Origin: Bordetella sp. LUAb4
Lineage (GTDB): Bacteria; Pseudomonadota; Gammaproteobacteria; Burkholderiales; Burkholderiaceae_B
DNA: 64,000 bases
Reading direction: 5' to 3'
Assembly (NCBI RefSeq): GCF_021325795.1
Contig: NZ_JAHPZX010000002.1
Location: 372,001-436,000, forward strand
Positions 34,089 through 43,408 of this stretch are shown in pieces. The translations under genes were made by a program, and so were the position numbers. The notes below the pieces were generated by a model. The model saw only the letters and a list, made by a program, of their open reading frames with translations. It was not told where the DNA came from and made no database searches. How positions within the stretch are numbered: the stretch's first letter is position 1; every line of letters begins with the position of its first letter.

Positions 34089-35105
34089 ATGAAAAAACTC
34101 AAGTTGCTTGCGGTGGGTGCCACCTTGTCCCTCTCCTCCCTGGCCGCCCATGCCGGCGTGACCTTCGATGCGGTCAAGGCCAAGGGCTTTGTCCAATGTG
34201 GCGTCTCCACGGGCGTGGCCGGCTTCTCGATCGCCGATGGCAAGGGCAGCTTCAAGGGCCTGGACGTGGACCTGTGCCGCGCCCTGGCCGTCGCCATATT
34301 CAATGACGCCAATAAAGCCAAGATCACGGTGGTCAGTGCGCTGCAACGCTTCACCGCCCTGCAATCCGGCGAAGTCGACGTGCTGCCCCGCAACACCACG
34401 CTGACGCTCGCGCGCGATACCACCTTGGGCCTGATCGGCGTCGGCGTGAACTACTACGACAGCCAAGGCATCATGGTGAACAAGTCCCTGGGCGTGAAGA
34501 GCGCCAAGGAACTGGACGGCGCCACGATCTGTGTGCAGCCCGGCACCACCACCGAATTGAATCTGGCCGACTGGTTCCGTTCACAGAAGATCACGCTCAA
34601 GCCCGTCGTGGTCGACACCATGGACGAAGTCATCCGCACCTTCGTGGTCGGCCGTTGCGATGCCTTCACCGGCGACAAGTCCCAGCTGGCCGGTGCCCGC
34701 AGCACGCTGCAGAACCCGGAAAACTACGACATCCTGCCGGAGAATTTTTCCAAGGAACCGTTGGGGCCGATGGTGCGCCAGGGTGACGAACAATGGTTCA
34801 ACCTGGTCCGCTGGACCATGTTCGCCATGCTGGAGGCCGAGGAATATGGCGTGACGTCGAAGAACGTCGATGAGATGCTCAAGAGCAGCAACCCCAACGT
34901 GCAGCGCCTGCTGGGCGTGACGCCTGGCATGGGCAAGAACCTGGGCGTCGATGACAAGTGGGCCTACAACATCATCAAGACCATCGGCAATTACGGCGAA
35001 AGCTTCGAAAAGAACGTGGGCCAAGGCAGTGCGCTGAAGCTGCCCCGGGGCTTGAACGCATCGTATAAGGATGGCGGGCTGATGTATGGCTGGCCGGTAC
35101 GGTAG
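34089..35105 (+). CDS. Polar amino acid ABC transporter receptor (AapJ-like), orphan
   Basis: The product is 338 aa with a signal peptide (residues 1-22, cleavage after LAAHA). The AapJ/BztA features are FVQCGVSTGVAGFSIADGKG, KGLDVDLCRALAVAIF and DVLPRNTTLTLARDTTLGL. It binds L-amino acids in the periplasm for a general amino-acid ABC importer. The AapQ, AapM and AapP genes that normally follow are absent; the next gene is a convergent LysR. No clear Shine-Dalgarno sequence precedes the ATG. Confidence 0.93.
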   Translation: MKKLKLLAVGATLSLSSLAAHAGVTFDAVKAKGFVQCGVSTGVAGFSIADGKGSFKGLDVDLCRALAVAIFNDANKAKITVVSALQRFTALQSGEVDVLPRNTTLTLARDTTLGLIGVGVNYYDSQGIMVNKSLGVKSAKELDGATICVQPGTTTELNLADWFRSQKITLKPVVVDTMDEVIRTFVVGRCDAFTGDKSQLAGARSTLQNPENYDILPENFSKEPLGPMVRQGDEQWFNLVRWTMFAMLEAEEYGVTSKNVDEMLKSSNPNVQRLLGVTPGMGKNLGVDDKWAYNIIKTIGNYGESFEKNVGQGSALKLPRGLNASYKDGGLMYGWPVR

Positions 35106-35127
35106 GAAAAGAAAGTAAGGACCGAGC

Positions 35128-36027
35128 TCAGGCCGCCAGACGCCGTATGCCCCTGTCCAAGGGAGCGGCCTGAGACAGCAACTCCATGAATGCCAGCGCC
35201 ATGGGACTTAGCGTGGCGCGTTTGCGATGCAGTACGCCGATGGTGCGCCGGCATGCCCGTCCCGGCAGCGCAACGGAGCGCAGGTCGCTCATGTTCACCC
35301 CCTTCAAGCCGCTACTGGGGATGATGGTCAGCCCCAGGCCGCTACGCACCATGCTGACGGCGGTGCCCATATAGGCCACTTCGATGGTCGGCACCAGCTC
35401 CGCTCGATTCAAGCGCAGCGCGCGATCCGCCGAGCCGTGCGCCAGCATGATCAGCGGATAGGACTCCAACCGCTTCCACGTAAGCGGCTCGGCCAGGATC
35501 TCATGCCCGATCGGCGCGACGACAACCAGATGATCGCGGAACAGTGGCTTGAACTCCAACTCCGGATCGCCGTTCAATTCTGAACCTATACCCAACTCGA
35601 CTTCGCCGCGCTTGACCGCATCGATCACGGCGACATTCAACTCTTCGCGCATGAACACGCGCATGCCGGGATAGCGCGCACGGAAGCTGGCCAGGACCTC
35701 CGTCAACAAGCCGAAGGCCAGCGATGGCAAGGCCGATAGTTGCAGTTGCCCCGCCACGCCCGACCCCACATCCGAGATGCGGCCGTAGGCTTCCTTCAAA
35801 TCCTTCAATATCGGCGTGATATCCCGATAAAAAACCTGGCCCGGCGATGTCAAGCGGCAGCTACGTGTCGTGCGCTCGAACAGGGCAATGCCGACGTCCT
35901 CCTCCAATTGGCGTATCAATACGGAGAATGAGGATTGAGTGATATGCAGCTCCGCGGCCGCTTTCGCGAATGAACCCAGACGCGCGGCCAACACGAACGC
36001 CTGCAGCTGACGGTACTTGATATTCAT
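35128..36027 (-). CDS. LysR-family regulator
   Basis: The product is 299 aa from ATG 36025-36027; an upstream in-frame ATG at 36060 is less likely. The LysR winged helix is at residues 1-60 (LGSFAKAAAELHITQSSFSV). The effector domain contains GVAGQLQLSALPSLAF and SMVRSGLGLTIIPSSG. It is divergent from the AtzG/AtzE-like amidase and importer cluster, so it is the likely activator of that cluster. The 15-bp palindrome in the gap is the probable site. Confidence 0.92.
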   Translation of the reverse strand: MNIKYRQLQAFVLAARLGSFAKAAAELHITQSSFSVLIRQLEEDVGIALFERTTRSCRLTSPGQVFYRDITPILKDLKEAYGRISDVGSGVAGQLQLSALPSLAFGLLTEVLASFRARYPGMRVFMREELNVAVIDAVKRGEVELGIGSELNGDPELEFKPLFRDHLVVVAPIGHEILAEPLTWKRLESYPLIMLAHGSADRALRLNRAELVPTIEVAYMGTAVSMVRSGLGLTIIPSSGLKGVNMSDLRSVALPGRACRRTIGVLHRKRATLSPMALAFMELLSQAAPLDRGIRRLAA

Positions 36028-36112
36028 CGAACGTTCCACCTTGATCCAGGCTCTGCCCATGAACCTCTGCGTACTAACCCTAGGCGAGCCCTTAGTTTTT
36101 TACTGATAATCC

Positions 36113-36127
36113 TTGGATATTATCCAA
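36113..36127. promoter_or_regulatory. Perfect LysR-type palindrome
   Basis: TTGGATATTATCCAA has seven-base arms around one central base. It lies 51 bp before the small amidase subunit and 86 bp before the divergent LysR gene. It fits the T-N11-A layout of LysR sites. An overlapping GATAAT half-site lies just to its left. Confidence 0.65.
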
Positions 36128-36177
36128 TAGTCATCGGCGCATGGGTTGCGCACACTAGAGCCCATCATATTCACCGG

Positions 36178-36393
36178 ATGCCAATGATGACGCTCCAGGA
36201 CGCGGATCCACCGATCGACCTGCTGTTTACCCTGATGGCGGAGGACGCGGGTCTGCAAGAGATCGCCGCCAAGTACCGACCGGACATGATCGCGGCGGTA
36301 GAGTCGGCCAGGCAGCTGCGCAACGCCCTCTTCAATCTGGATGACGTCACCGCTGAACCTTGGCCGCCCATGCAGACCCGGAGTTCCGCATGA
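36178..36393 (+). CDS. AtzG-like small amidase subunit
   Basis: The product is 71 aa. The GatC/AtzG-style small helical protein (FTLMAEDAGLQEIAAKYRPD, then ARQLRNALFNLDDVTAEP) belongs to the family of small subunits that partner AtzE-like amidases. The ATG at 36178 has no strong Shine-Dalgarno; two further Met codons lie at residues 3 and 4. Its stop overlaps the amidase start (ATGA), which supports a stable 1:1 complex with that protein. Confidence 0.82.
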   Translation: MPMMTLQDADPPIDLLFTLMAEDAGLQEIAAKYRPDMIAAVESARQLRNALFNLDDVTAEPWPPMQTRSSA

Positions 36394-37799
36394 ACGATAT
36401 CCACTGGATGACCGCCGCCGACCTGGGACGTGCCTACCGCGCCGGCACCCTGACGCCTGAAAGCGTCGTCGAGCATCTGCTGCAACGCATCGCCCATCAC
36501 GACCGCGATCTCAACGCCTTCGTTGCCGTCGATGCCGAACAGGCACGAGCCCAGGCGCGCACGGCTGGGCAGGAGATGAAGCGCGGCCTCTGGCGCTCGG
36601 CGCTGCACGGTGTGCCCGTCGGCATCAAGGACCTGATCGATATCGCCGGCCAGGTGACCAGTTGTCATTCACGCCTGATGCTGGATCAAGTGGCGCAGCG
36701 GGACGCGACCGTGGTGGCGCGCCTGCGCGATGCCGGTGCGATTCTGCTGGGCAAGCTGGCGCTCCATGAGTTCGCCATAGGCGGACCCAGCGACGACGCG
36801 GCTTATCCGCCAGCGCGCAACCCGTGGGATCCGCGCCACCAGACCGGCGGCTCTTCCTCGGGCTCGGGCGCGGCGGTGGCCGCCGGCTTCGTACCGTTGG
36901 CGCTAGGCACCGATACCGGCGGCTCCATCCGCAATCCCGCCGGACACTGCGGCGTGGCTGGCCTGAAGCCGACGTATGGCGCGGTGTCTCGTCACGGCGT
37001 CTTCCCCTTGTCGTTCACCCTGGACCATGTCGGCCCCATCACCCGTTCGGTGGAAGACCTGGCGCTCGCCATGAATGTGCTGGCAGGGCACGACCCCGCC
37101 GACCCCGCCAGCGCGCGCACGCCGGCCCCGGACCATCTTGCCGGCCTGAACCAAGGGCTGGCAGGCTTGCGCTTCGGTATCGTGCGCCACTTCCATGAAG
37201 AGGATGCGCACGCCAGCGAGGAAGTCATCCAGGCGATCGATCAGTGTGGTGCCATTCTGCGCGCCGGCGGCGCCGAGGTAACGGACATCAGGCTGCCGCC
37301 GCTGGCGCGCTTCACCATGACCCAGCGCGTCATCTTCCACGCCGAATCCTGGGCCGTGCACGCCAACTGGCTGCGCAGCCGGCCCGGCGACTACTCCCAT
37401 ATCGCCCGACGCAAGCTGATCGTGGGTGCCTTCCTGGGCGCGGGCGACTACGTCCAGGCCGAGCGTTGGCGCAAGCAATTGATCGAGGCCGTTGACCACG
37501 CCCTGGAGCAGGTCGATGTGTTGATCGTGGCGAACTCCTTCGAGCCCGCGTCCGAAATCGCCGACGAGATCGAATTCGTGCGCACCTACGGCCGCCATGC
37601 GCGTTCCCCGTTCAACCTGACCGGCCACCCTGCACTGGCATTGATGTGCGGACTGTCCAAGACGGGGTTACCACTGTCCGTGCAGTTCGTCGGCCGCTGC
37701 CATGCCGACGACACGCTGCTGCGTGCCGGCGCGGGCTTCGAAAAGCATTCGGGCTGGGGCTCCAGCCATCCGCCAATGACCTATCCGCGAGCAGCCTGA
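36390..37799 (+). CDS. AtzE-like amidase, large subunit
   Basis: The product is 469 aa from ATG 36390 with CGGAG. The amidase-signature triad is complete: Lys in PVGIKDLID, Ser in [14 protein letters not shown] and Ser in [19 protein letters not shown]. Together with the 71-aa partner it resembles AtzE/AtzG, which hydrolyses 1-carboxybiuret in cyanuric acid degradation. Here no AtzD or AtzH is present. The coupled importer, oxygenase and PuuE-like gene suggest a different amide, perhaps a cyclic ureide product. Function inferred from family and context. Confidence 0.92.
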   Translation: MNDIHWMTAADLGRAYRAGTLTPESVVEHLLQRIAHHDRDLNAFVAVDAEQARAQARTAGQEMKRGLWRSALHGVPVGIKDLIDIAGQVTSCHSRLMLDQVAQRDATVVARLRDAGAILLGKLALHEFAIGGPSDDAAYPPARNPWDPRHQTGGSSSGSGAAVAAGFVPLALGTDTGGSIRNPAGHCGVAGLKPTYGAVSRHGVFPLSFTLDHVGPITRSVEDLALAMNVLAGHDPADPASARTPAPDHLAGLNQGLAGLRFGIVRHFHEEDAHASEEVIQAIDQCGAILRAGGAEVTDIRLPPLARFTMTQRVIFHAESWAVHANWLRSRPGDYSHIARRKLIVGAFLGAGDYVQAERWRKQLIEAVDHALEQVDVLIVANSFEPASEIADEIEFVRTYGRHARSPFNLTGHPALALMCGLSKTGLPLSVQFVGRCHADDTLLRAGAGFEKHSGWGSSHPPMTYPRAA

Positions 37800-37888
37800 C
37801 GCTGACGCGAAAACACGAGTCCGAACACGAGCACGAGTACCCCATAAAAAGCTGCACCATCAATAACCAAGTCACTCAAGGGAAAAAC

Positions 37889-39061
37889 ATGATGAAGTCC
37901 ATCAAAGTGCTGGCCTTTGCCGCGGCCATGTTGACCGCTGGTGCCAGCCACGCGCAAGAAGAGTTGAAGATCGGGGGCATCGGCCCGCTGTCGGGCGGCG
38001 GCACCGCCTGGGGATTGGCGCTGCAGCGCGGTATGCAGATGGCGTTTGACGAGGTCAAGGCCGCCGGCGGACTCAAGGTCGGCGACAAGGTCTACATGCC
38101 CAAACTGGTCATGTACGACGACAAGTACACGGCAGCGGGCGGCCGCTCCGCCGCGGATCGCCTGATCAACGCGGACAACGTCAAGTTCATCATCGGCCCC
38201 ATCGGATCGCCTTCGGTGCTGGCCACGGTGGCCGCGACCACGCCGGCCAAGGTCGTTCTGCTGTCCAACGGCTTCGCACCGTCCATCCTGAAGAACGAGG
38301 CGAAGTCGCCTTATAACTTCCGCGTCGTGAACAGCACCGTGGAATTCGGTCCACCCATGGTCAAGTGGTTCCACGACAATTTCCCCCAGGTCAAGAAAGT
38401 CGCGCTGATCGCTCCCAACGATGCGGTGGGCCAGGCGGTGATTCCCCAGCTGGAGTCCTACTACAAGGCCAACGGCTTCCAGGTCTGGACCGAGCTGTAT
38501 GACCGCGGCACGAAAGAGTTCACCCCCTTGATGGCGCGCATGATGGCGCAGAATGTCGATGCGCTGGATCTCAACAGCAATGCGCCCGGTGAAGGTGCCT
38601 TGCTGTTGAAGCAAGCCCGCCAAAGCGGCTTCAAGAAACCGATCTGGCAGATCGGCGGACCGGCGGTGGACGAGATGATGGAAATCGCCGGCCCCTTGGC
38701 CGACGGCTTCATATCCTTGAACGTCTTCGATTTCAGTTCTCCCCAAGCGAAGAAATTCGTGGACGGCTACCGCAAGGAGTTCGGCGACGGGGTCATCAAC
38801 GCGCAGGCACCCATGTGGTACAACGCCGCGAAAATAATGATGGAGGCCATCCGCCGCGCCGGTACCACGACGGATGCCACCGCGGTGCGCGATGCCTTGC
38901 AGAAACTCGAAGGCTACGACGCAGGCTTGTATGGCCCCGTGCGCTGGGGCGGCATGGGTGACTATGGGGTCGACCATCAATTGCTGCTCAAGTTCTGGAT
39001 GGTGAAAGTCCAAGGCGGCAAGCAGACGGTGATCCAGGCACTGGATCCGGAAAAGCGCTAA
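37889..39061 (+). CDS. LivK-type ABC receptor (periplasmic binding protein)
   Basis: The product is 390 aa with a signal peptide (residues 1-22, cleavage after GASHA). AAGGG precedes two consecutive ATG codons (37889, 37892). The Peripla_BP_6 layout is typical: IGGIGPLSGGGTAWGLALQR, DDKYTAAGGRSAADRLI and VNSTVEFGPPMVKWFHD. It delivers the solute to the LivH/LivM/LivG/LivF proteins that follow. The ligand is probably not a branched-chain amino acid given the catabolic neighbours. Confidence 0.94.
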   Translation: MMKSIKVLAFAAAMLTAGASHAQEELKIGGIGPLSGGGTAWGLALQRGMQMAFDEVKAAGGLKVGDKVYMPKLVMYDDKYTAAGGRSAADRLINADNVKFIIGPIGSPSVLATVAATTPAKVVLLSNGFAPSILKNEAKSPYNFRVVNSTVEFGPPMVKWFHDNFPQVKKVALIAPNDAVGQAVIPQLESYYKANGFQVWTELYDRGTKEFTPLMARMMAQNVDALDLNSNAPGEGALLLKQARQSGFKKPIWQIGGPAVDEMMEIAGPLADGFISLNVFDFSSPQAKKFVDGYRKEFGDGVINAQAPMWYNAAKIMMEAIRRAGTTTDATAVRDALQKLEGYDAGLYGPVRWGGMGDYGVDHQLLLKFWMVKVQGGKQTVIQALDPEKR

Positions 39062-39096
39062 GTCCGCGCTAGCCACGAGCGGCACCACCGGTCGCG

Positions 39097-39119
39097 CCCG
39101 CGCCGCCCAGCGGCGCGGG
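39097..39119 (+). promoter_or_regulatory. GC-rich hairpin between receptor and permease genes
   Basis: A perfect 10-bp stem (CCCGCGCCGC / GCGGCGCGGG) with the loop CCA lies 35 bp after the receptor stop and 37 bp before livH. There is no T run. This position is typical of intercistronic hairpins that stabilise receptor mRNA and reduce downstream expression, giving excess receptor. Confidence 0.65.
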
Positions 39120-39156
39120 GTGGCATCCCGTGTCCGACATACCCGGAGCCTCACCT

Positions 39157-40023
39157 ATGTTCACGCTGCCCATCCTCAGCCAGGTCGTGCTGAACGGCTT
39201 GAGCCTGAGTTCGATCTACATCCTGGTCGCGCTTGGCTTCACCCTGCTGTTCGGCATCATGCGCGTCGTCAATTTCGCGCACGGCGCTTTCGCCATGCTG
39301 GGCGGATACGCCCTCTACTATCTCTACGGGGTCTACCAGCTGCCCTACCCCATCGCCATCCTGGGCGGTGCGATCCTGGTGGCGGCCTTGGCGCTGATCC
39401 TGGAGCGGCTGGTGTTCCGCTGGTTCTACCACAAGATGTTCCAGAGCATGATTGCGCTGCTGGGACTCAACCTGGCGCTGGTGTATGCCGCGGTCCTGGT
39501 GTGGGACGTCAACGAACGGTCCTTGCCATCGGTGTCAGACCACATGGTCGATGCCCTGGGTGTTTCCATCCCGGCCGACAGGCTGATCATCATGGGCATT
39601 GCCGGCGTCGTGCTGGCGCTGTTCTGGCTATTCGTCACGCGCACCCGGCAGGGGCTGGCGATGCGCGCGGCCGCCATGGATCCCGAGATTGCCGCCACGC
39701 AAGGCATCAATACTCGCCGGATCTACATGCTGGCCTTCTTCATCGCCGTCTTCATGACCGCGCTGGCGGGTGGCCTGTACGCCCAGAGCTACGCCCTGTC
39801 GCCCTTCATGGGCGAGCGCCCGCTGATGGTTGCCTTCATCGTGGTCATCCTGGGCGGCATGGGCAGCGTACCGGGCGCGGCACTGGGCGGCCTGCTGCTG
39901 GGCTTTGCCGAAAGCTTTCTCTCGACGTTCTACGGCGCATCGATCTCCTCTTTCGTCTCCTTCGGCGTGGTGATCGCGCTGCTGGTCTTGCGGCCCTGGG
40001 GCCTGCTGGGGAAACCTGAATGA
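39157..40023 (+). CDS. LivH-type ABC permease
   Basis: The product is 288 aa, starting at ATG 39157 (CGGAG upstream). A GTG at 39130 would add nine residues and is less likely. It has about eight membrane helices with the LivH signatures GLSLSSIYILVALGFTLLFG, RVVNFAHGAFAMLGGY and VAFIVVILGGMGSVPGAALG. It forms the inner-membrane channel with the LivM protein. Its stop overlaps the LivM start. Confidence 0.94.
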   Translation: MFTLPILSQVVLNGLSLSSIYILVALGFTLLFGIMRVVNFAHGAFAMLGGYALYYLYGVYQLPYPIAILGGAILVAALALILERLVFRWFYHKMFQSMIALLGLNLALVYAAVLVWDVNERSLPSVSDHMVDALGVSIPADRLIIMGIAGVVLALFWLFVTRTRQGLAMRAAAMDPEIAATQGINTRRIYMLAFFIAVFMTALAGGLYAQSYALSPFMGERPLMVAFIVVILGGMGSVPGAALGGLLLGFAESFLSTFYGASISSFVSFGVVIALLVLRPWGLLGKPE

Positions 40024-41054
40024 ATGTTCAAACACATGCCTCCGTCGCGGGCGGCCGGTCCCAGGCGTCTTCCGCCGAATCGCTATCGCCGCGAGCGCGA
40101 ACGCGCACGCGGACCAAACGCGTGGTGGCCGCCGCCATCGCCCTGCTGGTCGCCGTGGCCTGGCCTCTATTGAGCCCGAACACGTTCTATATCAACCTGG
40201 GCATCATGGTCGCGCTTGGCGCCATAGGCGCCGTTACCTTGAACCTCATCATCCGCACCGGCCATATTTCCCTGGCGCATGGCGCGTTCATGGGCGTGGC
40301 CGCCTACACCAGCGTGCTGCTGCAAGTCCGCATGGGCTGGCCCTTCCCGCTGGCGCTCATCGCCGGCTGCGTGGCCTCCGGCCTGCTGGCGCTGCTGATC
40401 GGACCCATCATCCTGCGCCTGACCGGCAAGTATTTCGTGCTCGTCACCTTCCTGCTCGGCGAGGTCGTCAGGCTCGTCTTCCTCGAATGGCAGTCCGTGA
40501 CGGGCGGCGCGAACGGCATCGACCAGATCCCGCCGGGCCTGGCCTTCTTCCGGTCTCCGGTGGCGTTCTACTACTTTTGCCTGGCGGCGTCCGTCCTGTG
40601 CATCGTCATCGTCTGGCGCATTCTTTGTTCGGATATCGGCCGCCAGATCGATTCGATCCGGGAAGCGGACCGCATCGCGGAAAGCTCGGGCGTCCCCGTC
40701 ATCCGCATCAAGGTGCAAATGTTCGTCATCGCCTGCGCGCTGGTCGGCGTACAGGGGGCACTGCAAGCCCAGATGATCCACGCCATCGAACCGGCCGCCT
40801 TCAATATGGACGTGTCCCTGAGCATGGTGGTGATGAACGTGCTGGGCGGCATGTATTACCTGATCGGTCCGCTGCTGGGCACCCTCTTCATGGTGGCATT
40901 GCCGGAATTGCTGCGCGGTTACGTCGAGCTGCAGCAGATCATCTTCGGCATCATCCTGATCGTGGTGATGGCCGTCCTTCCCGGCGGCGTGGTCGGTATC
41001 TGGCAATTGGCCCGCTCCGTGGTCAGCCGCAAGATCCGGGGGGGCCAGGCATGA
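40020..41054 (+). CDS. LivM-type ABC permease
   Basis: The product is 344 aa with ATG overlapping the livH stop (ATGA). A basic, Ser/Arg-rich leader of about 35 residues precedes about ten membrane helices. The signatures are NLIIRTGHISLAHGAFMGV, RLTGKYFVLVTFLLGEVVRL and YYLIGPLLGTLFM. It pairs with LivH. Its stop overlaps the livG start by four bases. Confidence 0.94.
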   Translation: MNVQTHASVAGGRSQASSAESLSPRARTRTRTKRVVAAAIALLVAVAWPLLSPNTFYINLGIMVALGAIGAVTLNLIIRTGHISLAHGAFMGVAAYTSVLLQVRMGWPFPLALIAGCVASGLLALLIGPIILRLTGKYFVLVTFLLGEVVRLVFLEWQSVTGGANGIDQIPPGLAFFRSPVAFYYFCLAASVLCIVIVWRILCSDIGRQIDSIREADRIAESSGVPVIRIKVQMFVIACALVGVQGALQAQMIHAIEPAAFNMDVSLSMVVMNVLGGMYYLIGPLLGTLFMVALPELLRGYVELQQIIFGIILIVVMAVLPGGVVGIWQLARSVVSRKIRGGQA

Positions 41055-41833
41055 CTACCCTGCTCGAAGTCTCCGGACTGACCCGCCGTTTCGGTGGCCT
41101 GGTCGCCGTCAACGACCTGAGCTTCCAGATCAATGAAGGCGAGATCGTTGGATTGATCGGCCCCAACGGCGCCGGCAAGACGACCGTCGTCAACCTGGTC
41201 AGCGGCGTGATCCGCCCGAACGCCGGCACCATACGGTTCGCCGGCGCGGACGTCACCAACCAGCCCTCTCATCGCCTCGCGAGCCGCGGGCTCGTGCGCA
41301 CTTTCCAGTCGACGGCGGTGTACCGCGAATGCACCGTGCGGGAGAACGCGGAACGGGGCACCTTTCTGCAATGCTATCCCGGGCACCTGGCGGCCTTCCT
41401 GGGCACGCCGCACGCCCGTGCCATGCACAAGGCGGGACGCGAGCGCGCCGCCGAACTGCTGGCCTGGCTGGGCTTGGAGCATCTGGCCGACACCAAGGCG
41501 AACGCCCTGCCCTACGGTCATCAAAAGACCCTGGGCATCGTGATCGCGCTGGCGGCACAACCGCGGCTGATATTGCTTGACGAGCCCGTGGCCGGCCTGA
41601 GCGCGGAAGAAACCGATCACGTGCGCGACACCATCCTGCGTGTACGGGAACGGGGCATCTCCGTCATGGTCATCGATCACAACATGCGCTTCATCAAGGG
41701 CTTGTGCGACCGGCTGTTCGTCTCCGCGCAGGGCTGCAAGATCGCGGAAGGAACGCCTGAAGAGGTACTCGCCAATCCGCAAGTCATCGAAGCCTATCTG
41801 GGGAAGGCGTATGCCGTTGCTGAGCGTCAGTGA
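41051..41833 (+). CDS. LivG-type ABC ATPase
   Basis: The product is 260 aa. Walker A is GPNGAGKTT, the Q loop is in RTFQSTAVYRE, Walker B is LILLDEPVAGLS, and the switch His is in VIDHNMRFI. The expected LSGGQ-type signature reads LPYGHQKT, the usual LivG variant. It hydrolyses ATP for the importer in the cytosol. It overlaps livM by four bases and livF by 23 bases. Confidence 0.94.
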   Translation: MTTLLEVSGLTRRFGGLVAVNDLSFQINEGEIVGLIGPNGAGKTTVVNLVSGVIRPNAGTIRFAGADVTNQPSHRLASRGLVRTFQSTAVYRECTVRENAERGTFLQCYPGHLAAFLGTPHARAMHKAGRERAAELLAWLGLEHLADTKANALPYGHQKTLGIVIALAAQPRLILLDEPVAGLSAEETDHVRDTILRVRERGISVMVIDHNMRFIKGLCDRLFVSAQGCKIAEGTPEEVLANPQVIEAYLGKAYAVAERQ

Positions 41834-42521
41834 CCTGAACGTCCGCTATGGACAAATCCAGGGGACTCAAAGCGTGTCCCTGGAAGTCGAAGCCGGCCAG
41901 ACCGTCGCACTCATCGGTGCGAATGGCGCGGGCAAGAGCAGTACCCTGAAGGCGATCCTGGGACTGGTGCGCTGGCATAGCGGCAGCATACGCCTGCAAG
42001 ACCGTGACCTGCGCGGCCTGGCGCCCCATGACATCCTCAGGGCGGGCGTGGGCTTTTCACCGGAAGGACGGCGCGTGTTCGCCCAGCTCAGCGTGATGGA
42101 GAACCTGCGCGTCGGTGGCTATAGCCGCTCCGCTGACCAGGTGCAGGCGCGCATCGAACAGATGTTCACCTACTTCCCCCGGCTGAAGGAGCGCCATCGG
42201 CAGGACGCCGGCAGCTTGAGCGGAGGCGAACAGCAGATGCTGGCGATCGGCCGGGCGCTGATGTCCTTTCCCAAGCTGTTCCTGCTCGATGAGCCGTCCC
42301 TGGGACTGGCGCCCATCATTGTCGATCGCATCGGCGAAATCCTGCAGGAGATCCAGCGGACCGAAGGGCTGGCGATCATGCTGGCCGAGCAGAACGCCAC
42401 GTGGGCCCTGAGCATCGCGCACCGGGGCGTGATCCTGGAGATGGGCCGCAATATCGACGACGGCGATTCGGCGACGTTGCGCGCCAGTCCGAAGATACGC
42501 AGCGCATATTTAGGGCTATGA
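41811..42521 (+). CDS. LivF-type ABC ATPase
   Basis: The product is 236 aa from ATG 41811 with GGAAGG inside the end of livG. Walker A is GANGAGKSS, the signature is SLSGGEQQM, Walker B is LFLLDEPSLGL and the switch residue region is MLAEQNATWAL. It is the second ATPase of the importer. Its stop codon lies inside the first unit of a 12-bp tandem repeat. Confidence 0.94.
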   Translation: MPLLSVSDLNVRYGQIQGTQSVSLEVEAGQTVALIGANGAGKSSTLKAILGLVRWHSGSIRLQDRDLRGLAPHDILRAGVGFSPEGRRVFAQLSVMENLRVGGYSRSADQVQARIEQMFTYFPRLKERHRQDAGSLSGGEQQMLAIGRALMSFPKLFLLDEPSLGLAPIIVDRIGEILQEIQRTEGLAIMLAEQNATWALSIAHRGVILEMGRNIDDGDSATLRASPKIRSAYLGL

Positions 42522-42577
42522 CCCGGGCTATGACCCAGGCTATGACATCGAGGCGATGACATCAAGGCTAAGACTCT
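42514..42577 (+). repeat. Degenerate 12-14 bp tandem repeat (GGCTATGACCC units)
   Basis: The units are GGCTATGACCCG, GGCTATGACCCA, GGCTATGACATCGA, GGCGATGACATCAA and GGCTAAGACTCT. They begin in the livF stop region and fill the gap before the SDR gene. The same dodecamer (one base different) is repeated in the ubiD leader at 63148. Confidence 0.8.
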
Positions 42578-42583
42578 GGAACG

Positions 42584-43360
42584 ATGAACATGCACGAAGC
42601 AAAACTGCGCGACAAAGTCGCGGTCATCACCGGTGCCGCATCCGGCATCGGGGCCGCCACCGCCCTGCTCTTCTCCCGGCATGGCGCGCGCGTCGCCTTG
42701 ATCGACATCGACGAACCCGGCCTGCGGCAAGTCGCGGCCGACATCGAAGCCGCGGGAGGTGTCTGCCGCCAGGCAGTCTGCGACGTAACGCAGCGCGCCC
42801 AGGTCCACGCCTGCGCGCAAGAGATCATCAGTGCCTGGGGCGGCGTCGATGTCATCATGCCCTGCTCGGGCATCTCGGTCGGCGGCACCGTGGACACCAT
42901 AGACGAAATGCTGTGGGACCGCGTATTCGACATCAACGTCAAAGGCAGCTATCTCTGGCTGCACGCCGTGCTGCCTTCGATGATCGCCCGCGGCGGCGGA
43001 TCGGTCATCCTGCTCGGCTCGCAGCTGGTCGCCTCCAGCGGTGGCAACAATGCCGCCTACATCGCCTCCAAGGGCGCCTTGGCGACACTGGCGAAGACCA
43101 TGGCCGTGGACCATGCGCACCAGGGCATACGCGTCAACGCCCTGATGCCTGGCGTCACCGATACCGCCATGGTGCGCAAGTCCCTGCAGCGCTATGAAGA
43201 TCCCGAAGAAACCGGCCGGCGCTGGGCAGCACGCCACGCCATGGGGCGCATGGGACGCCCCGAGGAAGTGGCGCGCGCCGCGCTGTTCCTGGCCAGCGAG
43301 GACTCCTCCTTCACCACCGGCAGCCATCTCTACGTCGACGGGGGGTGGGCCGCAAAGTGA
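42584..43360 (+). CDS. Short-chain dehydrogenase/reductase
   Basis: The product is 258 aa from ATG 42584; another ATG follows at 42590. The cofactor motif TGAASGIG (residues 16-23), an Asp at the end of beta-2 (LIDIDEP, NAD preference) and the catalytic Tyr159/Lys163 (YIASK) are visible. The usual NNAG motif reads MPCSG, without the Asn. It would oxidise or reduce an alcohol/ketone of the pathway substrate. It follows livF after 62 bp and precedes the PhyH gene. Confidence 0.92.
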   Translation: MNMHEAKLRDKVAVITGAASGIGAATALLFSRHGARVALIDIDEPGLRQVAADIEAAGGVCRQAVCDVTQRAQVHACAQEIISAWGGVDVIMPCSGISVGGTVDTIDEMLWDRVFDINVKGSYLWLHAVLPSMIARGGGSVILLGSQLVASSGGNNAAYIASKGALATLAKTMAVDHAHQGIRVNALMPGVTDTAMVRKSLQRYEDPEETGRRWAARHAMGRMGRPEEVARAALFLASEDSSFTTGSHLYVDGGWAAK

Positions 43361-43408
43361 ATTTCCGCAGTCGGCAGTCTCTGTTTTCTCCACCTATCGG
43401 AGCACCAC

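Noticed and set aside
39120-40019. Second plus-strand frame overlapping livH
   Set aside because: It lacks membrane helices, and the livH frame has all LivH motifs and couples to livM.
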